From positions 124,001 through 188,000 of the forward strand of contig JABLXQ010000006.1 in NCBI GenBank assembly GCA_013178375.1: DNA of 64,000 nucleotides, in the 5' to 3' direction. Positions 46,131 to 55,440 of the stretch are shown piece after piece. The notes under the pieces were generated by a model. That model was given only the letters and a program-made list of their open reading frames with translations, did no database searches and was not told where the DNA came from. How positions within the stretch are numbered: the first letter of the stretch is position 1; every line of letters starts with the position of its first letter. The stretch is from Gammaproteobacteria bacterium. GTDB taxonomy: Bacteria > Pseudomonadota > Gammaproteobacteria > Pseudomonadales > Ketobacteraceae. The position numbers were made by a program, and so were the translations under genes.

Positions 46131-49100
46131 ATGACCGCTCGCCAGCAGATTTTTCGCGTCCGCCGCAACTACAACCAGTGGGTGGCCAACCAGACCCTGG
46201 AGGACTACGCCCTGCGCTTTACTGCCAAGCGGGCGCGGCGCTGGTCGCTGGCGCGGGTGGCAAACACGGCGCTGGGGGCGATTTCATTTCTGGCGCTGGA
46301 GGCCATCGGCGGCGCGGTCACCCTCAGCTACGGCTTCGACAATGCCGTGGTCGCCATCATGGTGGTGGGGCTGATCATCTTCCTCACCGGCATGCCCATC
46401 GCCTTTTATGCTGCAAAATATGGCATCGATATAGATTTGCTCACTCGTGGTGCAGGCTTCGGCTATATCGGCTCCACCATCACGTCGCTGATCTACGCGT
46501 CGTTTACCTTTATTTTCTTCGCGCTGGAAGCGGCCATCATGGCCATGGCGCTGGAAATCCTGCTCGGTATTCCGCAGACCATCGGCTATCTGCTCAGTTC
46601 GCTGCTGGTGATTCCCCTGGTGACCCACGGGATTACCTTTATCAGCCGGTTCCAGCTGTGGTCGCAGCCGCTATGGATGGCGTTGCAGATACTGCCGTTC
46701 GTGTATATCGCGCTGCACGACATCGGCTCGGTGCAGGACTGGACCCAATATGAAGGCCTGCACGGTCACGGCGCGGGCGGCTTGAATATCCTGCTGTTCG
46801 GCGCCGCGTCGTCGGTGATTTTTTCCCTGATCGCGCAGATCGGCGAGCAGGTGGATTTCCTGCGCTTTTTGCCGCCGCCACAGGAAGGCAAAAAACTGCG
46901 CTGGTGGCTGGCGATGCTGGCGGCGGGGCCGGGCTGGATCATTGTCGGTACTTTGAAAATTCTCGCGGGCTCTTTCCTGGCGGTGCTGGCGCTGAAACAC
47001 GGTGTGCTGGCGGACGATGCCGCCGATCCCACCCGCATGTACAGCATTGCGTTTGGCTACATCACAACGTCGCCGGATTTTGCGCTGGCGCTGGCGGGCA
47101 TTTTCGTCATCCTGTCGCAGCTGAAAATCAACGTCACCAATTCCTACGCCGGTTCCATCGCCTGGTCGAATTTTTTCTCGCGGCTCACGCACAGCCATCC
47201 CGGCCGGGTGGTGTGGCTGGTGTTCAACGTGGCGATCGCGCTGCTGCTGATGGAGCTGGGCATCTACCGCGCGCTGGAAAGCATTCTCGGTGTGTACGCG
47301 ATTGTGGCAGTGGCCTGGGTGGGCTCGCTGGTGGCGGATCTGGTGATTAACAAACCGCTGGGATTCAGCCCGCCGCAGATCGAATTCAAACGCGCGCATC
47401 TGTATGACATCAACCCGGTAGGATTCGGCTCCATGATTCTGGCGTCGCTGCTGGGCATCAGCGCGCATCTGGGCTCGTTCGGTGAAGTGCCGCAGGCGCT
47501 GTCGCCGTATGTGGCGCTGGGTTCTGCGTTCGTGCTGGCGCCGCTGATTGCCTGGTGGACCAAGGGCCGCTACTACATCGCCCGCATGCCCGAGACGATT
47601 TTCTGCAGCGGCGAAACCGTCACTTGCTGTATCTGCGAACACGCCTTCGAGCCGGAAGACATTACCACCTGCCCGGCCTACGGCGGCCACATCTGCTCGC
47701 TGTGCTGTTCGCTGGATGCCCGCTGCCAGGATCTGTGCAAACCGGATGCGCGCCTGTCGCGCCAGATCATCAGCCTGTTACGCGGCGTGCTGCCGGACCG
47801 CATCACCGACGCCCTCAATTCAAGGCTTGGCCATTTCCTCGGTCTGCTGCTGCTGATCGGTGGCTGCATCGGTCTTCTGCTCACCCTGGTGTATTACCAG
47901 ATTCCCGTCACCGATGCGGCCACGGCCAACCTGATCGGTACCGTGCTGTGGAAGGAATTTTTCATTCTGCTGATCGTGGCCGGCGTGGTGGCCTGGCTGT
48001 TTATTCTGGCGCACGAAAGCCGGGAGGTGGCGCAGGAGGAATCGCAACGGCAAACGCGCCTGCTGGAAGAAGAAATCATCGCCCACGAACGCACCGATCT
48101 GGCCTTGCAGAAAGCGAAGGAAGTGGCGGAAGCGGCGAACCATGCCAAGAGCCGTTACCTCACCGGCATCAGTCACGAATTGCGTACACCACTCAACGCC
48201 GTACTCGGGTACGCGCAACTGCTGGAACAGGACGACGAGATTCCGCATTCCCGCCGCGAAGCCATTTCCACCATCCGCCGCAGCAGCGAACATCTGGCGG
48301 ATCTGATTGAAGGCCTGCTCGATATTTCAAAAATTGAAGCGGGCCGACTCGATCTGCACCGCGACCAGGTGCGCATCCGTTCGTTGCTGGATCAGATCGT
48401 GCAAATGTTCCGACTGCAGGCGGAAGCCAAGGGCGTCCTGTTCGAATATCACAACGAAGGTTTCCTGCCGGAATACGTGGCCACCGATGAAAAGCGCCTG
48501 CGCCAGATCCTGATCAACCTGCTGTCGAACGCCATCAAGTTCACCGAGTGGGGCGGTGTGTCATTCAGCGTGCGTTATCGCAGTCAGGTGGCCGAGTTCA
48601 CCATTCGCGACAGCGGCGTCGGCATTCACAAGGACGATATTGAACGCATCTTCCGGCCCTTCGAACGGGTGCGTAAATCCGGCGCCAATCCCGTGCCCGG
48701 CACCGGGCTGGGCCTCACCATCACCCGCCTGCTCACCGACATCATGGGTGGCGACATCGCCGTGCAGAGTGAGCCCGGTGTCGGCAGCACCTTTACCGTC
48801 AGCCTGATGCTGTCGCGCATCGACACGCCCTGTGAAGCACCCGTGGTGGAAAAACAGATTCGCGGCTACCAGGGCGCGCGCAAGTTGCTGATGGTGGTGG
48901 ATGATGATCCGTCCCACCGCGGCCTGATCAGCGATCTGCTCACGCCGCTGGGTTTTGGTGTGGTGGAAGCGGCGTGCGGTGCCGATTGTCTGACGCTGGC
49001 TCGGCAGTGTCACGCGGATGCTTTTCTGCTGGATGTGTCCATGCCCGGCATGACGGGCTGGCAACTGGCCGAGACGCTGCGCAGCAATGGCGTGATTGCG

Positions 49101-49508
49101 CCCATCGTGATGATTTCCGCCGACGCCCGCGAAGGCCAGCGCGACCAGCACGATGCCGATGCACCGCCACGCTGGCACGACGACTACGTGGTGAAACCAG
49201 TGCGCCTGCAGATGCTGCTGGAAAAACTCGGCGTACTGCTGCGGCTCACCTGGTTCTACGAACGCGAGCAGGCGGAATTCGAGCCGGTGCCACAGCGCTT
49301 TCCACCGGAGCAGCTGCCGTCCGCGCAAGTGCTGCAGGAACTGCGCACGCTGGCGGAAATCGGCTACGTCAATGGACTCAAGCAGAAAATCCAGCAACTA
49401 CGCCAGGAGGGCAGCGCCACACCGGAATTCATTGCCGTGCTGCAGAATCTCACCAGCCAATTCCGGTTCGACCGCATCATCGAAATTGCACAAACGGTGA
49501 AACCATGA
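46131..49508 (+). CDS. NCS1 transporter-fused hybrid sensor histidine kinase
   Basis: The 1125-residue protein has, in order: an NCS1 (purine-cytosine permease-like) domain of about 12 helices (residues 12-482; RRNYNQWVANQTLEDYALRF at the start); a Cys-rich module with ten Cys in 45 residues (492-536, CCICEHAF and HICSLCC, zinc-ribbon-like); two more helices; a coiled coil; HisKA (SRYLTGISHELRTPLNAVLGY, His682); HATPase_c (LLSNAIKF, DSGVGI, GTGLGL); and a receiver (VDDD, Asp968 in LLDVSMPG, Lys in VKPVR). It resembles CbrA-type transporter-kinases, but with NCS1 in place of SLC5. It probably senses, and may transport, a nitrogen compound. The frame is open to TTG 46077; no strong ribosome site decides. 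Confidence 0.9.
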   Translation: MTARQQIFRVRRNYNQWVANQTLEDYALRFTAKRARRWSLARVANTALGAISFLALEAIGGAVTLSYGFDNAVVAIMVVGLIIFLTGMPIAFYAAKYGIDIDLLTRGAGFGYIGSTITSLIYASFTFIFFALEAAIMAMALEILLGIPQTIGYLLSSLLVIPLVTHGITFISRFQLWSQPLWMALQILPFVYIALHDIGSVQDWTQYEGLHGHGAGGLNILLFGAASSVIFSLIAQIGEQVDFLRFLPPPQEGKKLRWWLAMLAAGPGWIIVGTLKILAGSFLAVLALKHGVLADDAADPTRMYSIAFGYITTSPDFALALAGIFVILSQLKINVTNSYAGSIAWSNFFSRLTHSHPGRVVWLVFNVAIALLLMELGIYRALESILGVYAIVAVAWVGSLVADLVINKPLGFSPPQIEFKRAHLYDINPVGFGSMILASLLGISAHLGSFGEVPQALSPYVALGSAFVLAPLIAWWTKGRYYIARMPETIFCSGETVTCCICEHAFEPEDITTCPAYGGHICSLCCSLDARCQDLCKPDARLSRQIISLLRGVLPDRITDALNSRLGHFLGLLLLIGGCIGLLLTLVYYQIPVTDAATANLIGTVLWKEFFILLIVAGVVAWLFILAHESREVAQEESQRQTRLLEEEIIAHERTDLALQKAKEVAEAANHAKSRYLTGISHELRTPLNAVLGYAQLLEQDDEIPHSRREAISTIRRSSEHLADLIEGLLDISKIEAGRLDLHRDQVRIRSLLDQIVQMFRLQAEAKGVLFEYHNEGFLPEYVATDEKRLRQILINLLSNAIKFTEWGGVSFSVRYRSQVAEFTIRDSGVGIHKDDIERIFRPFERVRKSGANPVPGTGLGLTITRLLTDIMGGDIAVQSEPGVGSTFTVSLMLSRIDTPCEAPVVEKQIRGYQGARKLLMVVDDDPSHRGLISDLLTPLGFGVVEAACGADCLTLARQCHADAFLLDVSMPGMTGWQLAETLRSNGVIAPIVMISADAREGQRDQHDADAPPRWHDDYVVKPVRLQMLLEKLGVLLRLTWFYEREQAEFEPVPQRFPPEQLPSAQVLQELRTLAEIGYVNGLKQKIQQLRQEGSATPEFIAVLQNLTSQFRFDRIIEIAQTVKP

Positions 49509-50416
49509 ATGATCTCCGGCAAGAACGTGATCTGGTGTTGGTGGTGGATGATTCGCCCGACACCCTCGGCATGCTCAATCACGCGCTGGACCAGGCCGGC
49601 TTCACCGTGCTGGTGGCGCTGGAAGGGCTGCAGGCGGTGAGCATCGCCCGCAAAATGTTGCCGGATATCATTTTGCTGGACGCAGTGATGCCGAACCTGG
49701 ACGGCTTCGCCACCTGTCGCATTTTAAAACGCGAACCGGATCTGGCGGACGTGCCGGTGATTTTCATGACCGGCCTCACCGACACCGACGACATTGTGAA
49801 AGGTCTGGAAGCCGGCGGCGTGGACTATGTTACCAAGCCGGTGAAACCGCAGGAGCTGATCGCCCGCATCCGTGTGCACCTGAGCAACGCGCGCCTAACG
49901 CAAAGTGCACGCACGGCGCTCGACACCGCCGGCCAGTTCCTGTTTGCCACCACCCGCGACGGCCAATTCCTGTGGGCCACGCCGCAGGTACATCACTTGT
50001 TTGAAAAATCCGGTGCCGACCGTTTCTGGCTCGACCAGCAACTCACACCGCAATTGCGCGCGGGTTTTCCGGCGCAGGCACTGCCCGGCAGCAATCTGCA
50101 ACTGGAGGGGCTTTCACAGCCGCTCAAGGTCAGTTATCTGGGGGAACCGGCGCCGGGGGAGCGTCTGCTGCGCCTGACCGATCCGGAACGGCCATCGGAA
50201 ACCGAAGCGCTGCGCAAGCATCTTGCGGTTACCGAGCGCGAAGCGGAAGTGCTGGTGTGGATCGCCCACGGCAAAACCAATCGTGAAATCGGCCAGATCC
50301 TCAGCATGAGTCCGCGCACGGTGAACAAACATCTGGAGCAGATCTTTCGCAAACTGGGCGTGGAAAACCGCACCACGGCGGCGGCAATGGCGTTACGGCA
50401 TCTGGGCACGGATTGA
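49505..50416 (+). CDS. REC-LuxR response regulator, partner of the NCS1 kinase
   Basis: The 303-residue protein has a receiver domain (VLVVDDSPDT, phosphoacceptor Asp59 in ILLDAVMPNLDG, Lys in VTKPVKP), then a middle region of about 100 residues of PAS-like appearance (TAGQFLFATTRDGQFLWATPQVHHLFE), and a C-terminal LuxR/FixJ helix-turn-helix (TEREAEVLVWIAHGKTNREIGQILSMSPRTVNKHLEQIFRKLGV). The start codon overlaps the kinase stop (ATGA), so the two are translationally coupled. The probable targets are urtA and its own operon, inferred from the divergent layout only. Confidence 0.94.
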   Translation: MNDLRQERDLVLVVDDSPDTLGMLNHALDQAGFTVLVALEGLQAVSIARKMLPDIILLDAVMPNLDGFATCRILKREPDLADVPVIFMTGLTDTDDIVKGLEAGGVDYVTKPVKPQELIARIRVHLSNARLTQSARTALDTAGQFLFATTRDGQFLWATPQVHHLFEKSGADRFWLDQQLTPQLRAGFPAQALPGSNLQLEGLSQPLKVSYLGEPAPGERLLRLTDPERPSETEALRKHLAVTEREAEVLVWIAHGKTNREIGQILSMSPRTVNKHLEQIFRKLGVENRTTAAAMALRHLGTD

Positions 50417-50434
50417 AACGGAGTGGCAGTGTGA

Positions 50435-51709
50435 TCAGGCGGGCGCGACGCGGGAACCGTTGCCCGCATTCAGCTGCTTGTGTTTTTGTTTCTGCACCTG
50501 CATTGCCCGTTCGGCGCTGGTGATGAACGCCGACGCATCCCGATGCACTTCGGCCTGATACAGCGTGGTGCCTACGCTGGCGCTTACTTTCACCATGCCG
50601 TCTTCCAGCGTGAAAGGATTGTGCAGCAGGGAGGCGATCTTGTCGGCCAGATGCAGGGCTTTCGCTGATTGCTCCACTTCCGCCAGCACAAAAAATTCAT
50701 CGCTGCCGATGCGGGCGATGAAATCGCAGGCCCGCAGCAGGGTGCGCAGCCGCACCGACATGTGCCGGATCAGGTCGTCGCCCACATCGTGGCCGTGGCG
50801 TTCGTTCACCAGGTGGAAATCGTTCAGATCGATGAAGTAGCCCGCCAGCACCTGCTTGCCGCGTCCTGCGCGGGACATTGCGCGCTTCAATTCCTCCTCC
50901 AGATAGCCGCGGTTGGGCAACCCGGACAGGAAATCGAATTTCGCCATGCGCAGCAGATGATCTTCATGCTCCTTGCGTTCGGTGATGTCCTTGGCCACTG
51001 CATACAGGATGCCTTCCTCGGTCGACGCCGGCGTACTCCAGGCCAGCCAGCGCCAGCTGCCGTCTTTGCAGCGGTAGCGGTTTTCGAAATACAGCGAGTC
51101 CACGCCACTGCGCAGCTTGCGGATTTCTTTCAGGGTGGAGTCCACGTCGTCCGGATGAATGAATTCCAGGAAGGTGGTGCGTTGCAGTTCTTCCCTGGTG
51201 TAGCCCAGCACGCGGGTGAAGGCCGGATTCACCTCCAGGAAATAACCCATGGTGTTGGCCACGCAGAGCAGATCGTTGGACAGCGAGAACAGGCGTTCGT
51301 AATGTTGCTGGCTGGCATCGTAGCCGGTACGGTCGCCCAGATTCTGCACCAGGCAATAATAATCGCCACCGGGATTGGTGCCCTCGGCGCGACACAGGTT
51401 CACATAGAGGTACAGCGTGGCGCCGCTGGCATTCGCTGTGCGCAGGACGGCATGGCCCTGGCCCGCGCTTTCCAGCTGTTTCATGGCGGCATCGATGCGA
51501 TTGCGGTCGAAGGGATGAAACAGACTGAACCAGGAGCGTCCCTCCAGCTCGTTTACAGGAATATCCAGCAGCCGCGAGATGCCCTCGTCTGCGTAGAGAA
51601 TGTCGCTGTTGCCTGTTACTTGCAGTGACCCGTCCAGCAGGTTGCGGACTGGGGGCTGCGGTCGGCTGGATCCTTCCATCCGGTCTGTTTCCATCCGGGT
51701 TTGCTTCAC
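50435..51709 (-). CDS. PAS-PAS diguanylate cyclase-like protein with GSDEF motif
   Basis: The 424-residue soluble protein has two PAS domains (about 20-125 and 135-245, ending DITERKEHEDH) and a GGDEF domain (FDFLSGLPNRGYLEEEL onward). The active site reads ARIGSDEFFVL: the second Gly of GGDEF is Ser. An intact I-site RACD lies five residues before. Such variants range from active to c-di-GMP-binding only, so the output is uncertain. It is convergent with the REC-LuxR gene, 18 bases apart, and has no HTH or EAL domain. Confidence 0.9.
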   Translation of the reverse strand: MKQTRMETDRMEGSSRPQPPVRNLLDGSLQVTGNSDILYADEGISRLLDIPVNELEGRSWFSLFHPFDRNRIDAAMKQLESAGQGHAVLRTANASGATLYLYVNLCRAEGTNPGGDYYCLVQNLGDRTGYDASQQHYERLFSLSNDLLCVANTMGYFLEVNPAFTRVLGYTREELQRTTFLEFIHPDDVDSTLKEIRKLRSGVDSLYFENRYRCKDGSWRWLAWSTPASTEEGILYAVAKDITERKEHEDHLLRMAKFDFLSGLPNRGYLEEELKRAMSRAGRGKQVLAGYFIDLNDFHLVNERHGHDVGDDLIRHMSVRLRTLLRACDFIARIGSDEFFVLAEVEQSAKALHLADKIASLLHNPFTLEDGMVKVSASVGTTLYQAEVHRDASAFITSAERAMQVQKQKHKQLNAGNGSRVAPA

Positions 51710-51834
51710 GTTGGTTTGACGGCTGTGGTGGGTTACCTGTTCCAGTCTAGCACAGCCTGATAACGGGTGAAGTCAGGTGCAGTGTCGACTGAAGATACCG
51801 GCGCGGCATGGGTTGCCGCGCCAGGCGGGTGTGG

Positions 51835-52455
51835 CTACTTGCGGATGCCTTCCACGGAAATATAGATCTGGGCCGACTGGGCGGAGGGGCCCAGGTTGTA
51901 ATCGATGCCGAAATCCTTCAGCACGATTTCTGTTGTGGCTTCAAAGCCTTGGCGATGGCCGCCCCAGGGATCATCGCCGCCGCCAATGTAGGTGGCCGCC
52001 AGAACGACAGGCTTGGTGATGCCCTTGAGCGTCAGGTTGCCGTGAATGTTGGCGGTCTTGTCACCGGTTTTTTCAACCTTGGTGCTGGCGAATGTTGCTT
52101 TGGGAAATTTTTCCACGGCGAAGAAATCATCGCCGCGCAAGTGCTTATCGCGCTCGGCGTGGTTGGAATTCAAGCTGGCCACGTCGATGTCCACACTGAC
52201 GCTGGAACTTTCGATCTTGTCCTTGTCCAGGGTGAACTCGCCCTTGAAGGTGTCGAAGCGGCCCAGCAGCCAGCTGAATCCCAGGTGCTTGATCTTGAAC
52301 TGGACAAAAGCATGGACGTTCTCGGTGTCGAGTACGTATTTTTCCGGCGCTGCCTGGGCGGGCGTGCTGATCAGTAGTGCAGGCAGCAGGGCGCCGGGCA
52401 GCAGCAGGGCCGAGGTCAGGGCGGTGATGCGGGCGGTCTTGAGCAGGGTTTTCAT
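51835..52455 (-). CDS. yceI: YceI family periplasmic protein
   Basis: The 206-residue protein has a signal peptide ending near STPAQA and a lipocalin-like YceI barrel: KYVLDTENVHAFVQFKIKHLGFSWLLGRFDTFKGEFTLD, then SVDIDVASLNSNHAERDKHLRGDDFFAVEKFPKATF, and ends with AQIYISVEGIRK. YceI binds isoprenoids such as polyprenyl compounds in relatives. It follows the cytochrome b561 gene on the same strand, a common pair in proteobacteria. ATG at 52455 has AAAGGA 7 bases upstream; the larger frame to 53082 is an out-of-phase overlap with the b561 gene. Confidence 0.92.
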   Translation of the reverse strand: MKTLLKTARITALTSALLLPGALLPALLISTPAQAAPEKYVLDTENVHAFVQFKIKHLGFSWLLGRFDTFKGEFTLDKDKIESSSVSVDIDVASLNSNHAERDKHLRGDDFFAVEKFPKATFASTKVEKTGDKTANIHGNLTLKGITKPVVLAATYIGGGDDPWGGHRQGFEATTEIVLKDFGIDYNLGPSAQSAQIYISVEGIRK

Positions 52456-52529
52456 GGGCGCGTCCTTTGATGTTGTTGCGGAAACGGTTGGTTGCTTTTT
52501 CCGGACGGGAACATAGCATGAATTGAGAT

Positions 52530-53099
52530 TCATTTGCATCCAGGCGACAGCATGCGTTTCAGGGTGGCATCGTGCTGGATGAAATGGTGCAGCAGGGCAG
52601 CGCCGCTGTGCAGCAGGATCAGTGCCCCCAGGCCGTAGGCAATCCAGCGATGCAGAAAGCCCATCGGTTCGGCAATGGCGGTGGGCCAGCTGCGCAGGGC
52701 GGGAAGCTGCCAGCCGAAAACCAGGTCGATGGGCTTGCCCTTGGCGGTGGTGATCACATAGCCGGTCACGCCCAGTGCCAGCAGCGTTATATAAAATGCC
52801 AGATGCACCAGCCTGGCCGACCACTGCTGCCAGCGCGGCGCCGGCAGGGGCGCGGGGTGAGGGTTGAGCAGATTCCACAACAGGCGGCCGACAGTGATCA
52901 GCACGATCGCCACCCCGGCGACTTTGTGCCAGTGGGGCAGGGTGGTATAGAGCGGATCGTAGTAGGTGAGGGTCACCATATAAATGCCCTCCACCAGCAG
53001 GAACAGCACCAGCACAAAGGAAATCCAGTGCAGCAGAATGCTGGTCCAGCCGAAACGGTCCCGGGTATTGCGCCATGTCCACTCCATGCCTAATTCCAT
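52530..53099 (-). CDS. Cytochrome b561 family protein
   Basis: The 189-residue membrane protein has four helices: FGWTSILLHWISFVLVLFLLVEGIYM, PHWHKVAGVAIVLITVGRLLWNLLNPHP, LVHLAFYITLLALGVTGYVIT and MGFLHRWIAYGLGALILLHSGAALLHHFI. The helix His residues are the haem b ligands. It moves electrons from the quinol pool, perhaps to YceI-linked reactions or superoxide defence. The start is uncertain: ATG 53099 or 53087; the frame is open to 53261. Confidence 0.88.
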   Translation of the reverse strand: MELGMEWTWRNTRDRFGWTSILLHWISFVLVLFLLVEGIYMVTLTYYDPLYTTLPHWHKVAGVAIVLITVGRLLWNLLNPHPAPLPAPRWQQWSARLVHLAFYITLLALGVTGYVITTAKGKPIDLVFGWQLPALRSWPTAIAEPMGFLHRWIAYGLGALILLHSGAALLHHFIQHDATLKRMLSPGCK

Positions 53100-53333
53100 C
53101 GCTCCATGCTGTCGTACCACCTCTTCACTGTAGTGTCCGGATCTGTGTGCGACCAGCGGAGCAGGCTGAAGGTTCAATTGCCCCTCACACCGGCCGACTA
53201 TACTGGTCGTGTTGCCAACTCCCGCAAAACCGGATCGATTTTTTCCTGAACATTTATCCATTCAAAAATTAAGGCTATAGTTTGATTTCAGTGAACGGAC
53301 GCACGCAGCCAGCGAACTCCACAGGGAATCTCT

Positions 53334-54821
53334 ATGGATAACGCTTTGCCCGGATTTGATTATTCCTGGCGCGCATTGATGGAATCGATGCCCGTCGCTG
53401 CCTGCATGTACGATCCGGAAGGCCATATTTTCTGGTACAACAGCGCCGCAGTGCGACTGTGGGGCCGACATCCTGATCCCAGGCGGGATCGCTGGTGCGG
53501 TTTCGTGCGCCATTACTGGCCCGACGGGGAGCTGATGCAGCCGGATGAATCTCCGTCCGCCCTGATTCTGCAGGGCAAGGCCATGGAGTCCGGTTTTGAG
53601 GCAATGGGCGAGCGTCCGGATGGCAGCAAGGTGTATTTCATTCCCCAGCTGCTAGCGTTGCATGACCGGCAGGGTAGCGTGGTCGGTGGCGTGAGCATGC
53701 TGCTGGACATTACCCCGCGGCGGGAAATGGAAGCCGCACTGCGCAGCCGGGAAACCGAATTTCGCGCCATCATCGAAAATTCGCCCGATGACATTGCGCG
53801 TTACGACCGGAATTGCCGCCGCATCTATGTGAACCCGTCGCTGGTGGCCTCGGTCGGCAAAACGCAACAGCAGCTGCTTGGCAGAACCATTCTGGACGAC
53901 TGGGACACACCCAGCGCCCGCCGCTTTCAACAGCACCTGCTCCGGGTGCGCGACAAGGGTGAAGGCGTGGGCTTTGAACTGTCCTGGCCTGCGGCAGCCA
54001 GCGGTGAAGTGCTGCATCGCTACGTGCGGATCGTGCCGGAATTCGACACTGAAGGTCAGGTGCAGAGCATGCTGGCCGTTGGCCGCGACATCGGCGTGAT
54101 CAAACAGACGGAACAGTACCTGCGCCACTCCCGCGCTCTGCTGCGGGATCTGGCGGAGCGGCGGGAAGCCTTGCTGGAAGCCGAGCGCAAACGCATCGCC
54201 CGGGAAATTCATGATGAACTGGGGCAACTGCTCAATACACTGCATTTCAGCAACGCGGCCCTGCGTGCCAGGCTGGAGCAGGACAATCCGGCCCTGGTGG
54301 AAAAATCCGATGCGATGGCCGGCCTGATCCGGCGCGCGGTCGACGAATTGCGTAACGTGGCGACCAGCCTGCGCCCGGCAGCACTGGATGCCGGAATTGT
54401 CTGCGCTCTGGAATGGCTCACGCAGGATTTCAGCCAGCACACCGGTATTGTGTGCCGTTTCGCCAGTGAGCAGGACGAGGTCGACCTGCCGGAGTTTCTG
54501 GCCGTTGCCCTGTTCCGCATCGTGCAGGAATCCCTGACCAACGTGGCGCGCCATGCGGGCGCCAGCAAGGCCACGGTGCAACTCAGCGCGCGCCCCGACC
54601 AGCTGATGGTGGAGGTGCGCGATAACGGCAAGGGTTTCGTGGTGACAATGCCCGGCCGACGCAATTCGCTGGGGCTGGTGGGTATGCAGGAACGCGCCCT
54701 GGCGCTTGCCGGCCGCCTCGACATCACCAGCGAGCCGGGGCTGGGTACCTGTGTGCGGGCCACGATTCCACTGCTGCAAACCAGGACAAATGTGAATGAT
54801 CAGAATTCTGCTGGCGGATGA
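53334..54821 (+). CDS. PAS-PAS histidine kinase of the NarX/HisKA_3 type
   Basis: The 495-residue soluble kinase has two PAS domains (residues about 10-125 and 135-255), then a HisKA_3 dimer domain with His293 in RIAREIHDELGQLLNTLH, and a C-terminal HATPase_c (FRIVQESLTNVARHAGAS, VRDNGKGF, GLVGMQERALALAG). No membrane helices are seen, so it senses a cytoplasmic or diffusible signal. It overlaps the next response-regulator gene by 26 bases. Confidence 0.93.
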   Translation: MDNALPGFDYSWRALMESMPVAACMYDPEGHIFWYNSAAVRLWGRHPDPRRDRWCGFVRHYWPDGELMQPDESPSALILQGKAMESGFEAMGERPDGSKVYFIPQLLALHDRQGSVVGGVSMLLDITPRREMEAALRSRETEFRAIIENSPDDIARYDRNCRRIYVNPSLVASVGKTQQQLLGRTILDDWDTPSARRFQQHLLRVRDKGEGVGFELSWPAAASGEVLHRYVRIVPEFDTEGQVQSMLAVGRDIGVIKQTEQYLRHSRALLRDLAERREALLEAERKRIAREIHDELGQLLNTLHFSNAALRARLEQDNPALVEKSDAMAGLIRRAVDELRNVATSLRPAALDAGIVCALEWLTQDFSQHTGIVCRFASEQDEVDLPEFLAVALFRIVQESLTNVARHAGASKATVQLSARPDQLMVEVRDNGKGFVVTMPGRRNSLGLVGMQERALALAGRLDITSEPGLGTCVRATIPLLQTRTNVNDQNSAGG

Positions 54822-55428
54822 CCATACCCTGTTTCGGGCCGGGCTGAAGCAGCTGCTGGAACAGCACGACGATATCAGGATTGAGGCCGAAGCCAGTACC
54901 GGTGGTGAGGTGCTGGAACAATTGCGCCATCAGGAATACGACCTGTTGCTGCTGGACATCAGCATGCCGGGCGTCAGCGGCAGTGACCTGATCGGCCGCG
55001 TGCGCACCCGCTGCCCGCAATTGCCGATTCTGGTGCTGAGCATGTACAACGAACCGCAACTGGCCCGGCGCAAACTGAAGGCGGGCGCTGCCGGCTACAT
55101 CACCAAGGACACCGATGCAGCGATGCTGGTAAGCGCCATTCGCAAGGTGGCGGCCGGCGGCCATTTCATTGCGCCGGATCTGGCGGAGCAGATGGTGTTT
55201 CAGGATGATGCCGTCACCACCCCCAGACCGCACACCCTGCTGACGGAACGTGAATTGCAGATACTGCGCATGCTGGTGAAAGGCAAGGGGTTGAACGAGA
55301 TCGCCAGCGAACTCACCATCAGCAACAAGACCGTCAGTACCCACAAGGTGCGCATGATGCGCAAGATGAATATCACATCGAACGCCGAACTGATCCGCTA
55401 TGCGATCACCCATGGCATCACTCCATAA
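54796..55428 (+). CDS. NarL/FixJ-type response regulator
   Basis: The 210-residue protein has a receiver (ILLADDHTLFRAGLK, Asp54 in LLLDISMPGVSG, Lys in YITKDT) and a LuxR helix-turn-helix (LTERELQILRMLVKGKGLNEIASELTISNKTVSTHKVRMMRKM). It is the evident partner of the overlapping kinase. The start lies inside the kinase gene. A GGDEF-EAL gene follows 12 bases later, so the three may form one operon. Confidence 0.94.
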   Translation: MIRILLADDHTLFRAGLKQLLEQHDDIRIEAEASTGGEVLEQLRHQEYDLLLLDISMPGVSGSDLIGRVRTRCPQLPILVLSMYNEPQLARRKLKAGAAGYITKDTDAAMLVSAIRKVAAGGHFIAPDLAEQMVFQDDAVTTPRPHTLLTERELQILRMLVKGKGLNEIASELTISNKTVSTHKVRMMRKMNITSNAELIRYAITHGITP

Positions 55429-55440
55429 GGTTGAGCAGTA

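Noticed and set aside
51835-53082. Apparent fusion of YceI with an N-terminal extension
   Set aside because: The extension is an out-of-frame reading of the cytochrome b561 gene; YceI has its own signal peptide and start at 52455.
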